DNA of 64,000 nt from Bacteroidota bacterium (lineage in GTDB: Bacteria > Bacteroidota > Bacteroidia > UBA7662 > CANHCV01), in the NCBI GenBank assembly GCA_947501265.1, contig CANMVY010000001.1:248001-312000 (forward strand), in the 5' to 3' direction. Below are positions 8,993-19,703 of the stretch, piece after piece. How positions within the stretch are numbered: position 1 is the first letter of the stretch; every line of letters starts with the position of its first letter. The position numbers and the translations under genes were made by a program. A model generated the notes under the pieces. It saw only the letters and a program-made list of their open reading frames with translations. It searched no databases and was not told where the DNA came from.

Positions 8993-10674
8993 ACGAAATT
9001 GGGGATTTGAATGGTGAATCGGGTCCAGCGACCTTCTTCCGATTCAACCTGAATACTTCCCTGAAGGAAACGAATCGTTTCCGAAACGATAAATAAACCG
9101 ATGCCAGTTCCCGGTAAATCGGGATGTGCGCGGTAAAACATTTGAAATACTTTGTTCAAGTGTTCAGAAGAAATGCCTTTGCCGTTATCTTCAAAAATTA
9201 ACGTTGTTTCTTTATCGGTCACTTTCCAGGTGATGTTCAACCGAGGGATATGATTGGTATTTCTATTCCGGTATTTGATGGCATTGCTGATGAGGTTATT
9301 GAATACGATTTCCATTCTACGTCTATCGGTTACCAAAGGCACTTCAGAAAGGTCAACAAATTCAAGTTGAAAATTTTCAACATCAACAGGAAGGACCATT
9401 TTATATACATTTTCTGCCATTTCCTGAACCGAAATTTTCTCAAGTTCCAAAGCCAAGCGTCGATTGCGGGAATAATTGGTAAGATCTTGAATGAACCGCT
9501 CCAATTTGTGAAGGGAGATCGACATGAATCTGAGGTATTCCTGTATGGTTTCAATGTTTTGCTCGAGCTGGGAAAGCTCGATCAATCCCATAACGGTAGC
9601 AATGGGAGCACGTAAATCGTGAGATGCCCCGTACACCATGCGATCTAATTCTTCATTCAATGATTTGAGCTCTTCATTTTGATCAGAAAGTTTACGTTCA
9701 CTTTCCCGAATATCGGTAATATCCGTACCAAAACCCACTACATAAATTAGTTTACCCCCATCCAAAACGGGAACAAAGTTTCTCCAAAGGTTTCGTTTCT
9801 CCCCTTTTCCATTAACAAATTCCTCAAAATATTCAACCGTTTTTAAGGTAGAGACACACTCGTTGAATCGCTCTTCCCGATTTCTACCTAATTCCAATTG
9901 TGAATTCCTGCGAATAAAATAATCCAAATTGCTTTTTCCAATGATCCATTTTCTCAGTTCTTCATCTTTCATGGCAAATTTAGATAAGTAAAGGAATTTA
10001 CCTTCCAAATCAAACAAGACCACGTCCATGGGAATTCGGTCAAAAACATTATGAAAAAGCTGAACCGTTTGGTCGCGCTGCTTTTCGGATAGCCCTTTTT
10101 CTTCTTCGGTTTTACGAAGTGCGATGACGTAGAAATAGGCCACAAAAAAGGAAATCAGCAAACATGAAATGGTGTTGGTGGTCGCCATTTGTTTTATTTC
10201 CATCTCCGTTGTTGGTAAAATACCGTTTTGAGGCAATTGGAAATACAACAGGTACAAACTCACCAATGGAATGATGATGATGAATAGGCGCTGAATAAAA
10301 CTCAATTCCCTCATCACCAAAACAATCACAAAAGCAATGGGAATGTAGTAAACCTGGTAATTCGCGTCGGTTCCGTACAAATAAACCGAAACTCCGTTGG
10401 TGATGTTAACAAGAAGGATAAAATAATTTAAGGAAAGAGCGTGCCATTTTACCGCATTAAAAACAAGGGGAAGTAGGTATAAAACAAACAGGCCAATGGA
10501 GGCCAATTTAATCGCAGGTTCAGTTTCTTTGAAGAGAATACTTACAAGAACACCAGCGGAAAACAATAAAGAAAGCGATCCTAACTGATTTACCTTTTTT
10601 ATATTTTCAATCTTATTCGAAGAATAGCCCTCTCCTAAACCGATTTCGAAAGTCCATTTCAGAAAGCTCTTCAT
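8989..10674 (-). CDS. Membrane sensor histidine kinase with PAS domain
   Basis: Multi-TM N-terminus, PAS-like region, H-box MVYGASHDLRAPIATVMGLIELSQ, N-box NLISNAIKYRN, G-box EDNGKGISSEH/GTGIGLFIV. Confidence 0.92.
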   Translation of the reverse strand: MKSFLKWTFEIGLGEGYSSNKIENIKKVNQLGSLSLLFSAGVLVSILFKETEPAIKLASIGLFVLYLLPLVFNAVKWHALSLNYFILLVNITNGVSVYLYGTDANYQVYYIPIAFVIVLVMRELSFIQRLFIIIIPLVSLYLLYFQLPQNGILPTTEMEIKQMATTNTISCLLISFFVAYFYVIALRKTEEEKGLSEKQRDQTVQLFHNVFDRIPMDVVLFDLEGKFLYLSKFAMKDEELRKWIIGKSNLDYFIRRNSQLELGRNREERFNECVSTLKTVEYFEEFVNGKGEKRNLWRNFVPVLDGGKLIYVVGFGTDITDIRESERKLSDQNEELKSLNEELDRMVYGASHDLRAPIATVMGLIELSQLEQNIETIQEYLRFMSISLHKLERFIQDLTNYSRNRRLALELEKISVQEMAENVYKMVLPVDVENFQLEFVDLSEVPLVTDRRRMEIVFNNLISNAIKYRNRNTNHIPRLNITWKVTDKETTLIFEDNGKGISSEHLNKVFQMFYRAHPDLPGTGIGLFIVSETIRFLQGSIQVESEEGRWTRFTIQIPNFV

Positions 10675-10702
10675 ACATTAAATTTACGATGCGAAAATAA
10701 AA

Positions 10703-10732
10703 AAAGAGGTCGCTTTTCAGCGACCTCTTTTA
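10703..10732. terminator. Intrinsic terminator downstream of Omp28-like gene
   Basis: aaaagaggtcgct-tttc-agcgacctctttt inverted repeat. Confidence 0.85.
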
Positions 10733-10747
10733 AAATAAAATCTCGAA

Positions 10748-12952
10748 TTATTTTCTAACGCTCAATTTTTGAACGAAGTTTTCACCTCCAACGTTCATCT
10801 TCAAAAGATAAACCCCTTCAGCTAAGTCTTGAGTTCCAATGGTTTCCTGGAAACGACCAGCACCTTGAATACCCAAATTCTTTTGGATCACTATTTGACC
10901 CAACTGATTCACCAATTGGTAAGAAACGGTAGTTCCTTGTGTAATTTCATAAGCAACGGTAGTGGATTCCTTCGCAGGATTTGGGAAAACCGCTTTAATT
11001 CCGGCTGTACCATCTACCATGTTCGCTGCAAGTCCATAAGAAACTGCTTCATTACTCTGAAATACTTCCCTTGTGATGATGTCTTGAATCCAAGAAACCA
11101 CCATCAAATCGCTCATTTGCTCGGGAACACGACCAGCTGGGAACGTGTGAGCCAAATTGAAGGTGCGAGGAGTACCGGCTGTTAAAGCTCCCACGGTATT
11201 TCCGTTTCCATTAGGAAGCATTTTGTGAACCACATGATTGAATTGTGTTTCACCATTTGAAGCAACATTTCCTGTAGTCAATTTCTCAGCAACGGCAACG
11301 AACAAACGCAAGTTGGTGTTATTTACGTTGATCGTTGGATTGATGGTAACATCAACATTCACATCGCGATTGGTTACCCAAAAACGGCTGCTCATAGCGT
11401 AGGAAGACAAACGATCGGAAGTTGTATCGTAATCGAACTGATTCCAAGAACGAGGATCAAAAACAACACCATCTACTCTCCAGTAAGGAATGGAATTGAA
11501 GTTGTAAAGCGTACGGCGGTTTCCGTTATCAGCATTGTAATAAGGATCTCCAGAACCAGGCCAGTTCATTTGGAATTTCAAGTATTCGTGATCACCGGTT
11601 GGGTTGGCATCAAAAATACCTTTCATGTTTACGTTGGCGGATACACATGGTCCACAAGTGGATGAAGAATATCCTTCGTACATGATCTTTTTAACGATTC
11701 CGTTATCTACCACGTTGGTGGTGTGGGTTAAGGTATCGTTGGCGTTATTTCCATCGTTGTTGGTTCCGTTCAAATTGGTTGCAAACATTTTGATGGAAGC
11801 AGAACCGGAAGTAGCTGGTGCATAACCAGTTGGGAAGTTAAAAGAATAGGTTCCGTTAAATGGAGCTACGTTTACCCCAGTAACGTTGTAAGAAACAGGA
11901 GTACCGCCATTCACTGAATAATTCATGGTGAAAGAGGTAATTGCTGCAGATCCAACGTTTTTCACAACACCTTTGATGTTCATGGCACCTAAGTTACGAG
12001 CCCAATTCTTACGAGTAGAAGAAGCCGTTACGCTCATATCAAAAGCATTTTGAACGGTTACATTGTGAACCAATGCATTGTTCGCCGCCATGATGTCGGC
12101 TGCACCGTTTGGATTGATGGCAGAAACCGTCAAAGCGTAATTTCCAACTGCTGTAGGGTTCCAAGGAGTAGAACAAGTGAAGTTGTAATTAGCTCCAGGC
12201 AAAACGTTCAAACCGGTTAGGGTATCAGAAAACGTAGTTCCTGTTCCAACTTGGTAAGAAACAACAATGGAACGAACTGTATCCAAACCAATGTTAGCGA
12301 AGTTACCTGTAACACTGTAAGCACCGGAAGTTAATCCCCAGTTGGTTGCAGAAGTTACCGCGTTCATGCCCACTTCCGTGCGAGAAGTACCAGTGTAAAC
12401 GGTGTAAGAAATCGCACCGGTGAACTGACGTGGAGTAAAGGTTGGATTCGGAATCGGTCCGCCGAAACCAGCTCCAGTTCCCAATTTCATGGAAATGTCG
12501 CCGTTCGCAGCAGAATCAGAAGTACCCGCTGCCCAGTTGGTATAAATGGTACCGCAAGCACCATCAACGTTACCAATGTAGAAACCGTAGTTCTGACCCG
12601 CCCACAAAATCATCTTTCCTGTTGTTGGCAAAGGTGAAAGCGTGGTAGTACCGGTTGCTGTTTGTTGAGCTGTCATCATTCCAGATGCTGCTTTTTTCCA
12701 AGTTGGACCAGCAATGGTAGGAGCAGAAGTAAGGAAACCGTTTCGGGTCCAAACCTCAAACATTCCTTGATCACCAACTGCTGCTCCGTATACCGGATTC
12801 CAGATGGTATCAATGATTACAGTTCGGTAAGCACGAAGGTTGAAAGTCACCCCCGCCTGTCCGTTAGCTCCAGCGCGGCCGGTAGCTAAGTACTGGGCAT
12901 CAGCGCCGAATGCCGCAAGGGCCAACGCCAATCCAAAGTAAAGTTTTTTCAT
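10748..12952 (-). CDS. Omp28-related secreted protein with T9SS type A sorting domain
   Basis: Signal peptide MKKLYFGLALALAAFGADAQ; thioredoxin-like YEGYSSSTCGPCVSANVNMK; C-term AVFPNPAKESTTVAYE...EGVYLLKMNVGGENFVQKLSVRK. Confidence 0.85.
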   Translation of the reverse strand: MKKLYFGLALALAAFGADAQYLATGRAGANGQAGVTFNLRAYRTVIIDTIWNPVYGAAVGDQGMFEVWTRNGFLTSAPTIAGPTWKKAASGMMTAQQTATGTTTLSPLPTTGKMILWAGQNYGFYIGNVDGACGTIYTNWAAGTSDSAANGDISMKLGTGAGFGGPIPNPTFTPRQFTGAISYTVYTGTSRTEVGMNAVTSATNWGLTSGAYSVTGNFANIGLDTVRSIVVSYQVGTGTTFSDTLTGLNVLPGANYNFTCSTPWNPTAVGNYALTVSAINPNGAADIMAANNALVHNVTVQNAFDMSVTASSTRKNWARNLGAMNIKGVVKNVGSAAITSFTMNYSVNGGTPVSYNVTGVNVAPFNGTYSFNFPTGYAPATSGSASIKMFATNLNGTNNDGNNANDTLTHTTNVVDNGIVKKIMYEGYSSSTCGPCVSANVNMKGIFDANPTGDHEYLKFQMNWPGSGDPYYNADNGNRRTLYNFNSIPYWRVDGVVFDPRSWNQFDYDTTSDRLSSYAMSSRFWVTNRDVNVDVTINPTINVNNTNLRLFVAVAEKLTTGNVASNGETQFNHVVHKMLPNGNGNTVGALTAGTPRTFNLAHTFPAGRVPEQMSDLMVVSWIQDIITREVFQSNEAVSYGLAANMVDGTAGIKAVFPNPAKESTTVAYEITQGTTVSYQLVNQLGQIVIQKNLGIQGAGRFQETIGTQDLAEGVYLLKMNVGGENFVQKLSVRK

Positions 12953-13010
12953 AAAATTTGATTGATTAGTTTTCTTTCCTAAAAGTACAAAGAATCCGTT
13001 AACTTCCAAA

Positions 13011-15629
13011 TTATTGCAACTGTTTCAAAGCATTTTGCAACGATGAAATTTTGGATTCTGCATCGGCCATTTTTTTCCGCTCGTTGGCTACCACCGCTTC
13101 CGGTGCTCCAGCCACAAATTTTTCATTGCTCAATTTCGCATTTATCGACTTCAAAAACCCTTCTTGATACGCAATTTCCTGCATAATCTTCTGAATTTCT
13201 TCTTCTTTATTGATGTTTTCACTCAAGGCAATGTACGCCTCGTTGGTTCCTACCACCAGCGTCAATTGGCCATCAATCGGCGCATCCATCATGGACAAAG
13301 CAGAAGTGTTTCCCAATTTAACAATCATGCTTTCCATGCGCTTCCATGACTTTGAATGGTTCGAAATCCCCACTTCCAAACTTTCCTTGGGCGATAACCC
13401 CTTCTGCTGACGAAGATTTCTCAATTCCGAAACCAACGCAATGGCGGCTTCTACATCGGTCAAAATTTGGTGGTCAACCGATTGGGGAGTTGGCATTTTT
13501 GAAATGGCCAAAAACGATTTGGAGATGCCCAAGTGGCTCCACAATTCTTCCGTAATGAACGGCATGAACGGGTGCAGAAGTGCCAATACATCGCCCATCA
13601 AAGCGATGGTTGCTTCATACGTTTCCCGATCGATGGGCGCACCGAAAGATGGTTTAATCCATTCCAAATACCAGGAACAGAAATCATCCCAAACCAATTT
13701 GTACACCTTCATCAAGGCCTCGCTCAAGCGGAATTTTGCATAATCGTCCTCCAACTCGGCCATCACCTGGTTCAAACGGTTGCGGAACCAATCCACGGCC
13801 ACACGGTTTTCTTCCACGGCTCCATCCACCACTTCCCATCCTTGAATCAAGCGGAAAGCATTCCACAGTTTATTGCTGAAGTTCCTACCTTGCTCGCACA
13901 ACCTCTCGTCAAATGGCAAATCGTTCCCCGCTGGCGAGCACAACAACATGCCCACCCGAACTCCATCGGCCCCGAATTGAGCAATCAAGTCCAACGGATC
14001 GGGTGAATTGCCCAAACTTTTACTCATTTTCCGACCCTGTTTGTCGCGAACGATACCGGTTAGGTACACATTTTTGAACGGGGCCTTTCCGGTATAATGC
14101 TTGCCGGCCATGATCATTCTCGCCACCCAGAAAAACAAAATCTCGGGAGCAGTCACCAAATCGCTGGTCGGATAAAATTGCTTGAAATCTGGATTCTCGG
14201 GATGTGTCAAACCGTCGAAAACCGAAATGGGCCACAACCAACTCGAAGCCCAGGTATCCAAAACGTCTTCATCTTGGCGTAAATCGGCCAAGGTTAATTG
14301 AGCGTTCCCGGTTTTTGATTTGGCCTTTTCCAAAGCTTCTTCGGCCGTTGGTGCAACCACAAAATCGTTGGTTTCTCCCAAGTAATACGCCGGAATGCGA
14401 TGTCCCCACCACAACTGTCGACTCAAACACCAATCGCGAACGTTTTCCATCCAGTGTTTGTAGGTATTCACAAATTTATTGGGGATGAGATTGACTTCTC
14501 CATCTAGAACAGCATCTAAGGCAGGTTTTGAAAACTCTTGCATCTTCAAAAACCATTGCATGCTCAAGCGGGGTTCAATCACCGCATTGGTACGTTCGGA
14601 AACGCCTACTTGGTTGGTGTAATCTTTCAACTGATCCAACAAACCGGCTTCTTCCAACGCTTTGATCATTTTTTTACGAACGATGAAGCGATCTTCGCCA
14701 ATGAATAAACCTGCCGCTTCGCTCATCGTCCCGTCGGGATTGAATACATCGATCACCGGAAGCTGGTGACGCAAGCCGATTTCGTAATCGACCAAATCGT
14801 GGGCAGGGGTGACTTTCAAACAACCCGTTCCAAATTCCATATCCAACGCTGCATCGGCAATGATGGGAATCATGCGATTAACCAAAGGAACTTGAACTTT
14901 TTTACCAACGAGATGGCGGTAGCGCTCATCGTCGGGGTGTACCGCAATGGCCACGTCGCCCATGATGGTTTCCGGACGCGTTGTGGCTACCACTAAATGT
15001 CCTGATCCATCTTCCAGGGCATATTTTACGTAACAAAGTTTGCCGTGGCTCTCTTTGTACAACACTTCTTCATCCGAAACCGCGGTTTGCGCTTGCGGAT
15101 CCCAATTCACCATGCGAACACCGCGGTAAATGTATCCTTGTTCGTACAAATCGCAGAACACCCGAATTACATCGCGGTAATAATCTGCATCCATGGTAAA
15201 ATGGGTTCTATCCCAATCGCAGGAGGCGCCCAATTTGAGCAATTGCTTTAAGATAATCCCACCGTATTTTTCTTTCCATTCGAAAGCATGGCTTAAGAAT
15301 TCATCTCGAGAAAGGTCTTGTTTCTTGATGCCTTGATCGGCCAAAAGTTTTACCACTTTGGCTTCGGTAGCAATGGAAGCGTGATCGGTTCCAGGAACCC
15401 AACAAGCATTTTTACCCTGCATTCTTGCCCGACGCACCAAAACATCTTGAATGGTATTGTTGAGCATGTGCCCCATGTGTAAAACACCAGTAACGTTGGG
15501 CGGTGGAATGACCACGGTGTACGGCTCTTTCGACGGATCGGGAGTTGCTGTAAAGCAATTCGCATCGATCCATGCTTTGGTCCATTTTTCTTCAAAAAGT
15601 TCGGGTTGCCAGGTTTTAGAAAGCGACAT
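13011..15629 (-). CDS. valS: Valyl-tRNA synthetase
   Basis: PPPNVTGVLHMGHMLNNTIQD (HIGH-type motif), GRKMSKSLGNSPDPLDLI (KMSKS), class I architecture. Confidence 0.97.
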   Translation of the reverse strand: MSLSKTWQPELFEEKWTKAWIDANCFTATPDPSKEPYTVVIPPPNVTGVLHMGHMLNNTIQDVLVRRARMQGKNACWVPGTDHASIATEAKVVKLLADQGIKKQDLSRDEFLSHAFEWKEKYGGIILKQLLKLGASCDWDRTHFTMDADYYRDVIRVFCDLYEQGYIYRGVRMVNWDPQAQTAVSDEEVLYKESHGKLCYVKYALEDGSGHLVVATTRPETIMGDVAIAVHPDDERYRHLVGKKVQVPLVNRMIPIIADAALDMEFGTGCLKVTPAHDLVDYEIGLRHQLPVIDVFNPDGTMSEAAGLFIGEDRFIVRKKMIKALEEAGLLDQLKDYTNQVGVSERTNAVIEPRLSMQWFLKMQEFSKPALDAVLDGEVNLIPNKFVNTYKHWMENVRDWCLSRQLWWGHRIPAYYLGETNDFVVAPTAEEALEKAKSKTGNAQLTLADLRQDEDVLDTWASSWLWPISVFDGLTHPENPDFKQFYPTSDLVTAPEILFFWVARMIMAGKHYTGKAPFKNVYLTGIVRDKQGRKMSKSLGNSPDPLDLIAQFGADGVRVGMLLCSPAGNDLPFDERLCEQGRNFSNKLWNAFRLIQGWEVVDGAVEENRVAVDWFRNRLNQVMAELEDDYAKFRLSEALMKVYKLVWDDFCSWYLEWIKPSFGAPIDRETYEATIALMGDVLALLHPFMPFITEELWSHLGISKSFLAISKMPTPQSVDHQILTDVEAAIALVSELRNLRQQKGLSPKESLEVGISNHSKSWKRMESMIVKLGNTSALSMMDAPIDGQLTLVVGTNEAYIALSENINKEEEIQKIMQEIAYQEGFLKSINAKLSNEKFVAGAPEAVVANERKKMADAESKISSLQNALKQLQ

Positions 15630-15670
15630 AATTTGGAAAATAAAAAACAAAAATACGGAAAAAAAACGGC

Positions 15671-16699
15671 TTATAAACCGATGAAATCCATGGAACCGCC
15701 TAAGAGTTGTTGACTGCGTTCCTGCTGGGTATCGGTAATGAAGAGTTGGGCAAACGGTTGCCCCTGCACCCATTCCAGCAAACGTTTCAATCGCTGCTGA
15801 TCGAGTTTTTCAAAAAGGTCGTCGAAAAGCAGCGTTGGAGGAGCGGTATTTTCCTGGGACAAGCGTTGAATTTGGGCCAATTTAATAGCAAAAACCAAGC
15901 TTTTCTGCTGCCCTTGGCTCGCAAATTTCTTCACCGAAAATCCATCCAACTTCCATTCGATTTCATCGGCTTGTGGCCCCACCAAATTTCTTCCTGATGC
16001 TTTTTCTTGAGGTGTTGCGGGGCAAAATTCCGAGGGTTGGTACTCCATGCTGGGAAATTCTTTGCCTCCGCTGATGCTTTTGTAAATCCCTTCCAATTCA
16101 GGCGCCAAGGCGTCGGCAAACGTTTTACGTCGATGTTGGATCAAGGTAGCGAGCGGCCCCATTTTCAACTCGGTAAACTCCAGTAAAAAAGGATCAACGG
16201 GACTGTTTTCGGAAATTTGTTTGAGGATGGCCGAACGTTGCTTCAGCCATTTCTGGTATTCGGTTAGGGACGCAAGGTACTCGGCGTCTACCTGACACAA
16301 AAAGCGGTCCATCATCTTCCTTCGTTCTTCGCTACCGCCCAAAATGAGTCCGGTGTCCGAAGGAGCCACCATCACCACAGGGCGTTTTCCAATTAGAGCT
16401 TTGGCCGTTTGGTTGGATCCGTTTTCGCGAATAACTTTTCCTCTCCCCTCTTCCCATCCCATGAACACTTGCCCGTTATCGAACATTCCTTCCAAGGTAA
16501 AAAGAGCACATCCGAACTTCACATTGTGCTGTTCCATTGATTTGAAATAGCTCTTGGTGAGGCAAAGTTGATGCACCGAATCCATCAAATTGGTTTTACC
16601 CAATCCGTTTAATCCGTGAATAACCACCACTTTTTCTTCAAAATGGCAAGTCATTTCGGGGAGGTTTCGGTACTGAAATAATTTAAGTTGATGGAGCAA
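15671..16699 (-). CDS. recF: DNA replication and repair protein RecF
   Basis: HGLNGLGKTNLMDSVHQLCLTKSYF Walker A, SQGQQKSLVFAIKLAQ signature, LLFDDLFEKLDQQR; TTG start. Confidence 0.93.
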   Translation of the reverse strand: MLHQLKLFQYRNLPEMTCHFEEKVVVIHGLNGLGKTNLMDSVHQLCLTKSYFKSMEQHNVKFGCALFTLEGMFDNGQVFMGWEEGRGKVIRENGSNQTAKALIGKRPVVMVAPSDTGLILGGSEERRKMMDRFLCQVDAEYLASLTEYQKWLKQRSAILKQISENSPVDPFLLEFTELKMGPLATLIQHRRKTFADALAPELEGIYKSISGGKEFPSMEYQPSEFCPATPQEKASGRNLVGPQADEIEWKLDGFSVKKFASQGQQKSLVFAIKLAQIQRLSQENTAPPTLLFDDLFEKLDQQRLKRLLEWVQGQPFAQLFITDTQQERSQQLLGGSMDFIGL

Positions 16700-16758
16700 T
16701 GTTGGGGATTGAATGGTTTGTTGTATTTTTACGCGCTATTTAAAAAGCACGGAAAAGC

Positions 16759-17754
16759 ATGGCAAAAATAAACATCACCAAGGAAACCTACTTAAAATGG
16801 TTTGAAAGTATGGTGTTGATGCGCAAATTTGAAGAAAAATGTGCTCAAGTTTATGGAAATCAGAAGATCAAAGGATTTCTTCACCTCTACAACGGACAAG
16901 AAGCCGTTGTGGCAGGCACCTATTCGGTGATTAACAAAAACGACCGTGTGATTACGGCTTACCGCGATCACGCCCATGCTCTTGCTGCAGGAATTACTCC
17001 CAATGCTTGCATGGCCGAAATGTACGGACGCAGTACCGGCTGCTCCAAAGGAAAAGGTGGTTCCATGCACTTCTTCTCCAAAGAACACAACTTTTTTGGC
17101 GGCCACGGAATCGTAGGCGGACAAATTCCCCTCGGTGCAGGTTTGGCTTTTGCAGATAAATACCTGGAAACCGGTTCGGTAACCGTAGCTTATATGGGCG
17201 ATGGTGCTGTTCGCCAGGGTGGGGTTCACGAAGCGTTTAATATGGCCATGAACTGGAAATTGCCCGTGGTTTTTGTTTGCGAAAACAACGGATATGCCAT
17301 GGGAACCTCGGTAGAGCGCACAGCCAATAGCGAAGATATTTACAAATTAGGATTAGCCTACGACATGCCTTGCATGCCGGTAGATGGCATGAGTTGCGAA
17401 GCGGTTCACAAAGCCATGGACGAAGCTGTTGACCGTGCTCGCCGCGGCGATGGTCCTACTTTCTTAGAAATTAGAACGTACCGTTTCCGCGGACACTCCA
17501 TGTCGGATCCTCAGAAATACCGCTCCAAAGAAGAAGTGGAAGAATTCAAAAAGCAAGACCCCATAGAGGTTGTTCGCGATATCATCCTTAAGAAAAAATG
17601 GGCTAAAACAACGGAATTAGAAGCCATTGAAGCCCAAATGAAAAAAGTGGTGGAGGAAGCCGAACAGTTTGCCGAAAACTCTCCTTGGCCCGAATTATCG
17701 GAACTTTACACCGATAATTACACCCAGGCCGACTACCCATTTATCATGGATTAA
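16759..17754 (+). CDS. pdhA: Pyruvate dehydrogenase E1 component alpha subunit
   Basis: VAYMGDGAVRQGGVHEAFNMAMNWKLPVVFVCENNGYAMGTS thiamine-PP-binding motif; FRGHSMSDPQKYRS. Confidence 0.95.
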   Translation: MAKINITKETYLKWFESMVLMRKFEEKCAQVYGNQKIKGFLHLYNGQEAVVAGTYSVINKNDRVITAYRDHAHALAAGITPNACMAEMYGRSTGCSKGKGGSMHFFSKEHNFFGGHGIVGGQIPLGAGLAFADKYLETGSVTVAYMGDGAVRQGGVHEAFNMAMNWKLPVVFVCENNGYAMGTSVERTANSEDIYKLGLAYDMPCMPVDGMSCEAVHKAMDEAVDRARRGDGPTFLEIRTYRFRGHSMSDPQKYRSKEEVEEFKKQDPIEVVRDIILKKKWAKTTELEAIEAQMKKVVEEAEQFAENSPWPELSELYTDNYTQADYPFIMD

Positions 17755-17798
17755 AAATTCAACCCTTTTTGTTAACTTTGCAATTCAATTCGTAAAAC

Positions 17799-18494
17799 AT
17801 GTCACAACAAAACGAAGAAAACGTTTTCAATTTAGAAAACATCAACGTTGAAGAAACCCTAGGAAAAGCGGAATTGTTCATCCGCAAAAACCGAAATATT
17901 TTAATTGGCGTTGCCATAGGTTTATTGGCCATTATCGGTGGTTTGTACTACTACAATAGCGTTTACCTTCCAGAAATGATCATGGAAGGCAACGACGCTT
18001 CCTTGGAAGCGCGTTCCTATTTGAAACAAAACGATTTTGACAAAGCCTTGAAAGGCGATGGAAAAAACATGGGCTTTTTGGCGTTGGCCGATGAATACAG
18101 TGGAACACCGGTTGGAGATCGCGCCAATTACTACGCTGCTACCATTCTGATGGCTCAGGGAAAATTCCAAGACGCTATCGAACATTTGGAATCTTACCAC
18201 CCTGGCGATTTGATCACCGAGTCGTTGGCAATGGGTTTAATTGGAGATTGCCAAGTTGAATTGAATAAAAAAGAGGATGCTTTAACGCAATACGAAAAAG
18301 CAGCCGGCAACAACCCTAATAATTTGACCTCTCCTTTGTTCCTTTTCAAAGCCGGAATGTTGGCAGAAGAATTGAACAAATCCGATAAAGCCATCGAATT
18401 GTACAAAAAAATCAAAGCCGATTACCGCAGCTCTGATCAAGGAATGGACATCGATAAATACATCGCAAGAGCAGAAGCTAAAACTGGAAAATAA
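17799..18494 (+). CDS. Membrane-anchored tetratricopeptide repeat protein
   Basis: N-terminal cytosolic segment, one TM (ILIGVAIGLLAIIGGLYYY), TPR-like repeats. Confidence 0.8.
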   Translation: MSQQNEENVFNLENINVEETLGKAELFIRKNRNILIGVAIGLLAIIGGLYYYNSVYLPEMIMEGNDASLEARSYLKQNDFDKALKGDGKNMGFLALADEYSGTPVGDRANYYAATILMAQGKFQDAIEHLESYHPGDLITESLAMGLIGDCQVELNKKEDALTQYEKAAGNNPNNLTSPLFLFKAGMLAEELNKSDKAIELYKKIKADYRSSDQGMDIDKYIARAEAKTGK

Positions 18495-18985
18495 TGGCTA
18501 CAGCAATTTCGGCAATCCCGAATTTCGATGTAACCCAGCTTCAAAATCCACAAAATATTCGAGTAGGAATCGTTACTGCTCAATGGAATAACGACATTAC
18601 AGGGCCCTTGGAACAAGGGGCCCTTGGTGTTTTAGAAAAGGCTGGTCTTATCCCCGAAAATATTCGGGCAGCTTCCGTTCCTGGAAGTTATGAATTACCC
18701 GTTGCTGCCCGTTGGATGCTGGAATCTGGATGCGACGCCGTGGTTTGTATCGGTTGTTTGATCAAAGGCGACACCCCACATTTTGAGTTCATTTCTGAAT
18801 CGGTTGCAAAAGGATTGATGGATTTGAATCTTCAGTTCGGCAAACCCGTTATTTTCGCGGTCATCACCACCTTAACCCATGAACAAGCCCTCGATCGAGC
18901 AGGCGGAAAATTGGGAAACAAAGGAGCAGAAGGAGCAGAAGCTGCTTTGCACATGGTTCAGTTAAAGCAACAACTCCTTTCCTGA
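18494..18985 (+). CDS. ribH: 6,7-dimethyl-8-ribityllumazine synthase
   Basis: VGIVTAQWNNDIT, VPGSYELPVAARWM, CIGCLIKGDTPHFEFIS, GKLGNKGAEGAEAAL. Confidence 0.95.
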   Translation: MATAISAIPNFDVTQLQNPQNIRVGIVTAQWNNDITGPLEQGALGVLEKAGLIPENIRAASVPGSYELPVAARWMLESGCDAVVCIGCLIKGDTPHFEFISESVAKGLMDLNLQFGKPVIFAVITTLTHEQALDRAGGKLGNKGAEGAEAALHMVQLKQQLLS

Positions 18986-18986
18986 A

Positions 18987-19703
18987 ATGACTTCAGAATT
19001 AGGCACCTTGTTTTTAGTCCCTTGCCACTTATCGGAGGACAATAAATCGAATATCCTTCCCGAATACACCGTGAATGTTGCCAAGGAATTGGTGCATTGG
19101 GTAGCAGAAAGCGAAAAAACAGCGCGCAGATTCCTTCGCGATATGGGTACCCAAATCCCTTTGAACGACCTTCAATTTTCCCTGCTCACCAAAGACACCA
19201 AACCCGAGTTGGTGAAACACCTTTTAGCCCCAGCGCTCAACGGCCACTCCATAGGAATGATGAGCGAAGCGGGATGTCCGGCCGTGGCCGACCCCGGGAA
19301 TCTATTAGTAGCAGCCGCCCATCAATTGGGAATTCGGGTGGTACCCTTGGTAGGTCCTTCGTCCATTTTGATGGCGCTAATGGCGAGCGGTATGAGTGGA
19401 CAGCAATTCGCTTTTCATGGTTATTTGCCCATTGATCGGGAGCAGCGAAAAAAAGCCCTTCAAGAATTGGAATTAAATTCAAAGAAGCGCAAACAAACTC
19501 AAATATTCATGGAAACCCCTTTCAGGAACGATGGGCTGGTAGAAGAAGCATTGAAATGCCTACAACCTTCTACTCGTTTCAGTATTTCGGTTGATTTAAC
19601 GGGTACTACTGAATGGAATTTTTCGGGAACCGTGGCCCAGTGGAAGAAAATGGAAGTTCCTTCCTTTCATAAGCGATTGGCCGTTTTTTGTTTATTAGGA
19701 TGA
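18987..19703 (+). CDS. Tetrapyrrole methylase-fold SAM-dependent methyltransferase (RsmI-like)
   Basis: GMMSEAGCPAVADPGNLLVAAAHQLGIRVVPLVGPSSILMALMASGM. Confidence 0.88.
   Translation: MTSELGTLFLVPCHLSEDNKSNILPEYTVNVAKELVHWVAESEKTARRFLRDMGTQIPLNDLQFSLLTKDTKPELVKHLLAPALNGHSIGMMSEAGCPAVADPGNLLVAAAHQLGIRVVPLVGPSSILMALMASGMSGQQFAFHGYLPIDREQRKKALQELELNSKKRKQTQIFMETPFRNDGLVEEALKCLQPSTRFSISVDLTGTTEWNFSGTVAQWKKMEVPSFHKRLAVFCLLG

Noticed and set aside
13533-14006. 157-aa plus-strand ORF opposite valS
   Set aside because: Antisense to a strongly conserved synthetase; His/Gln-rich shadow frame.
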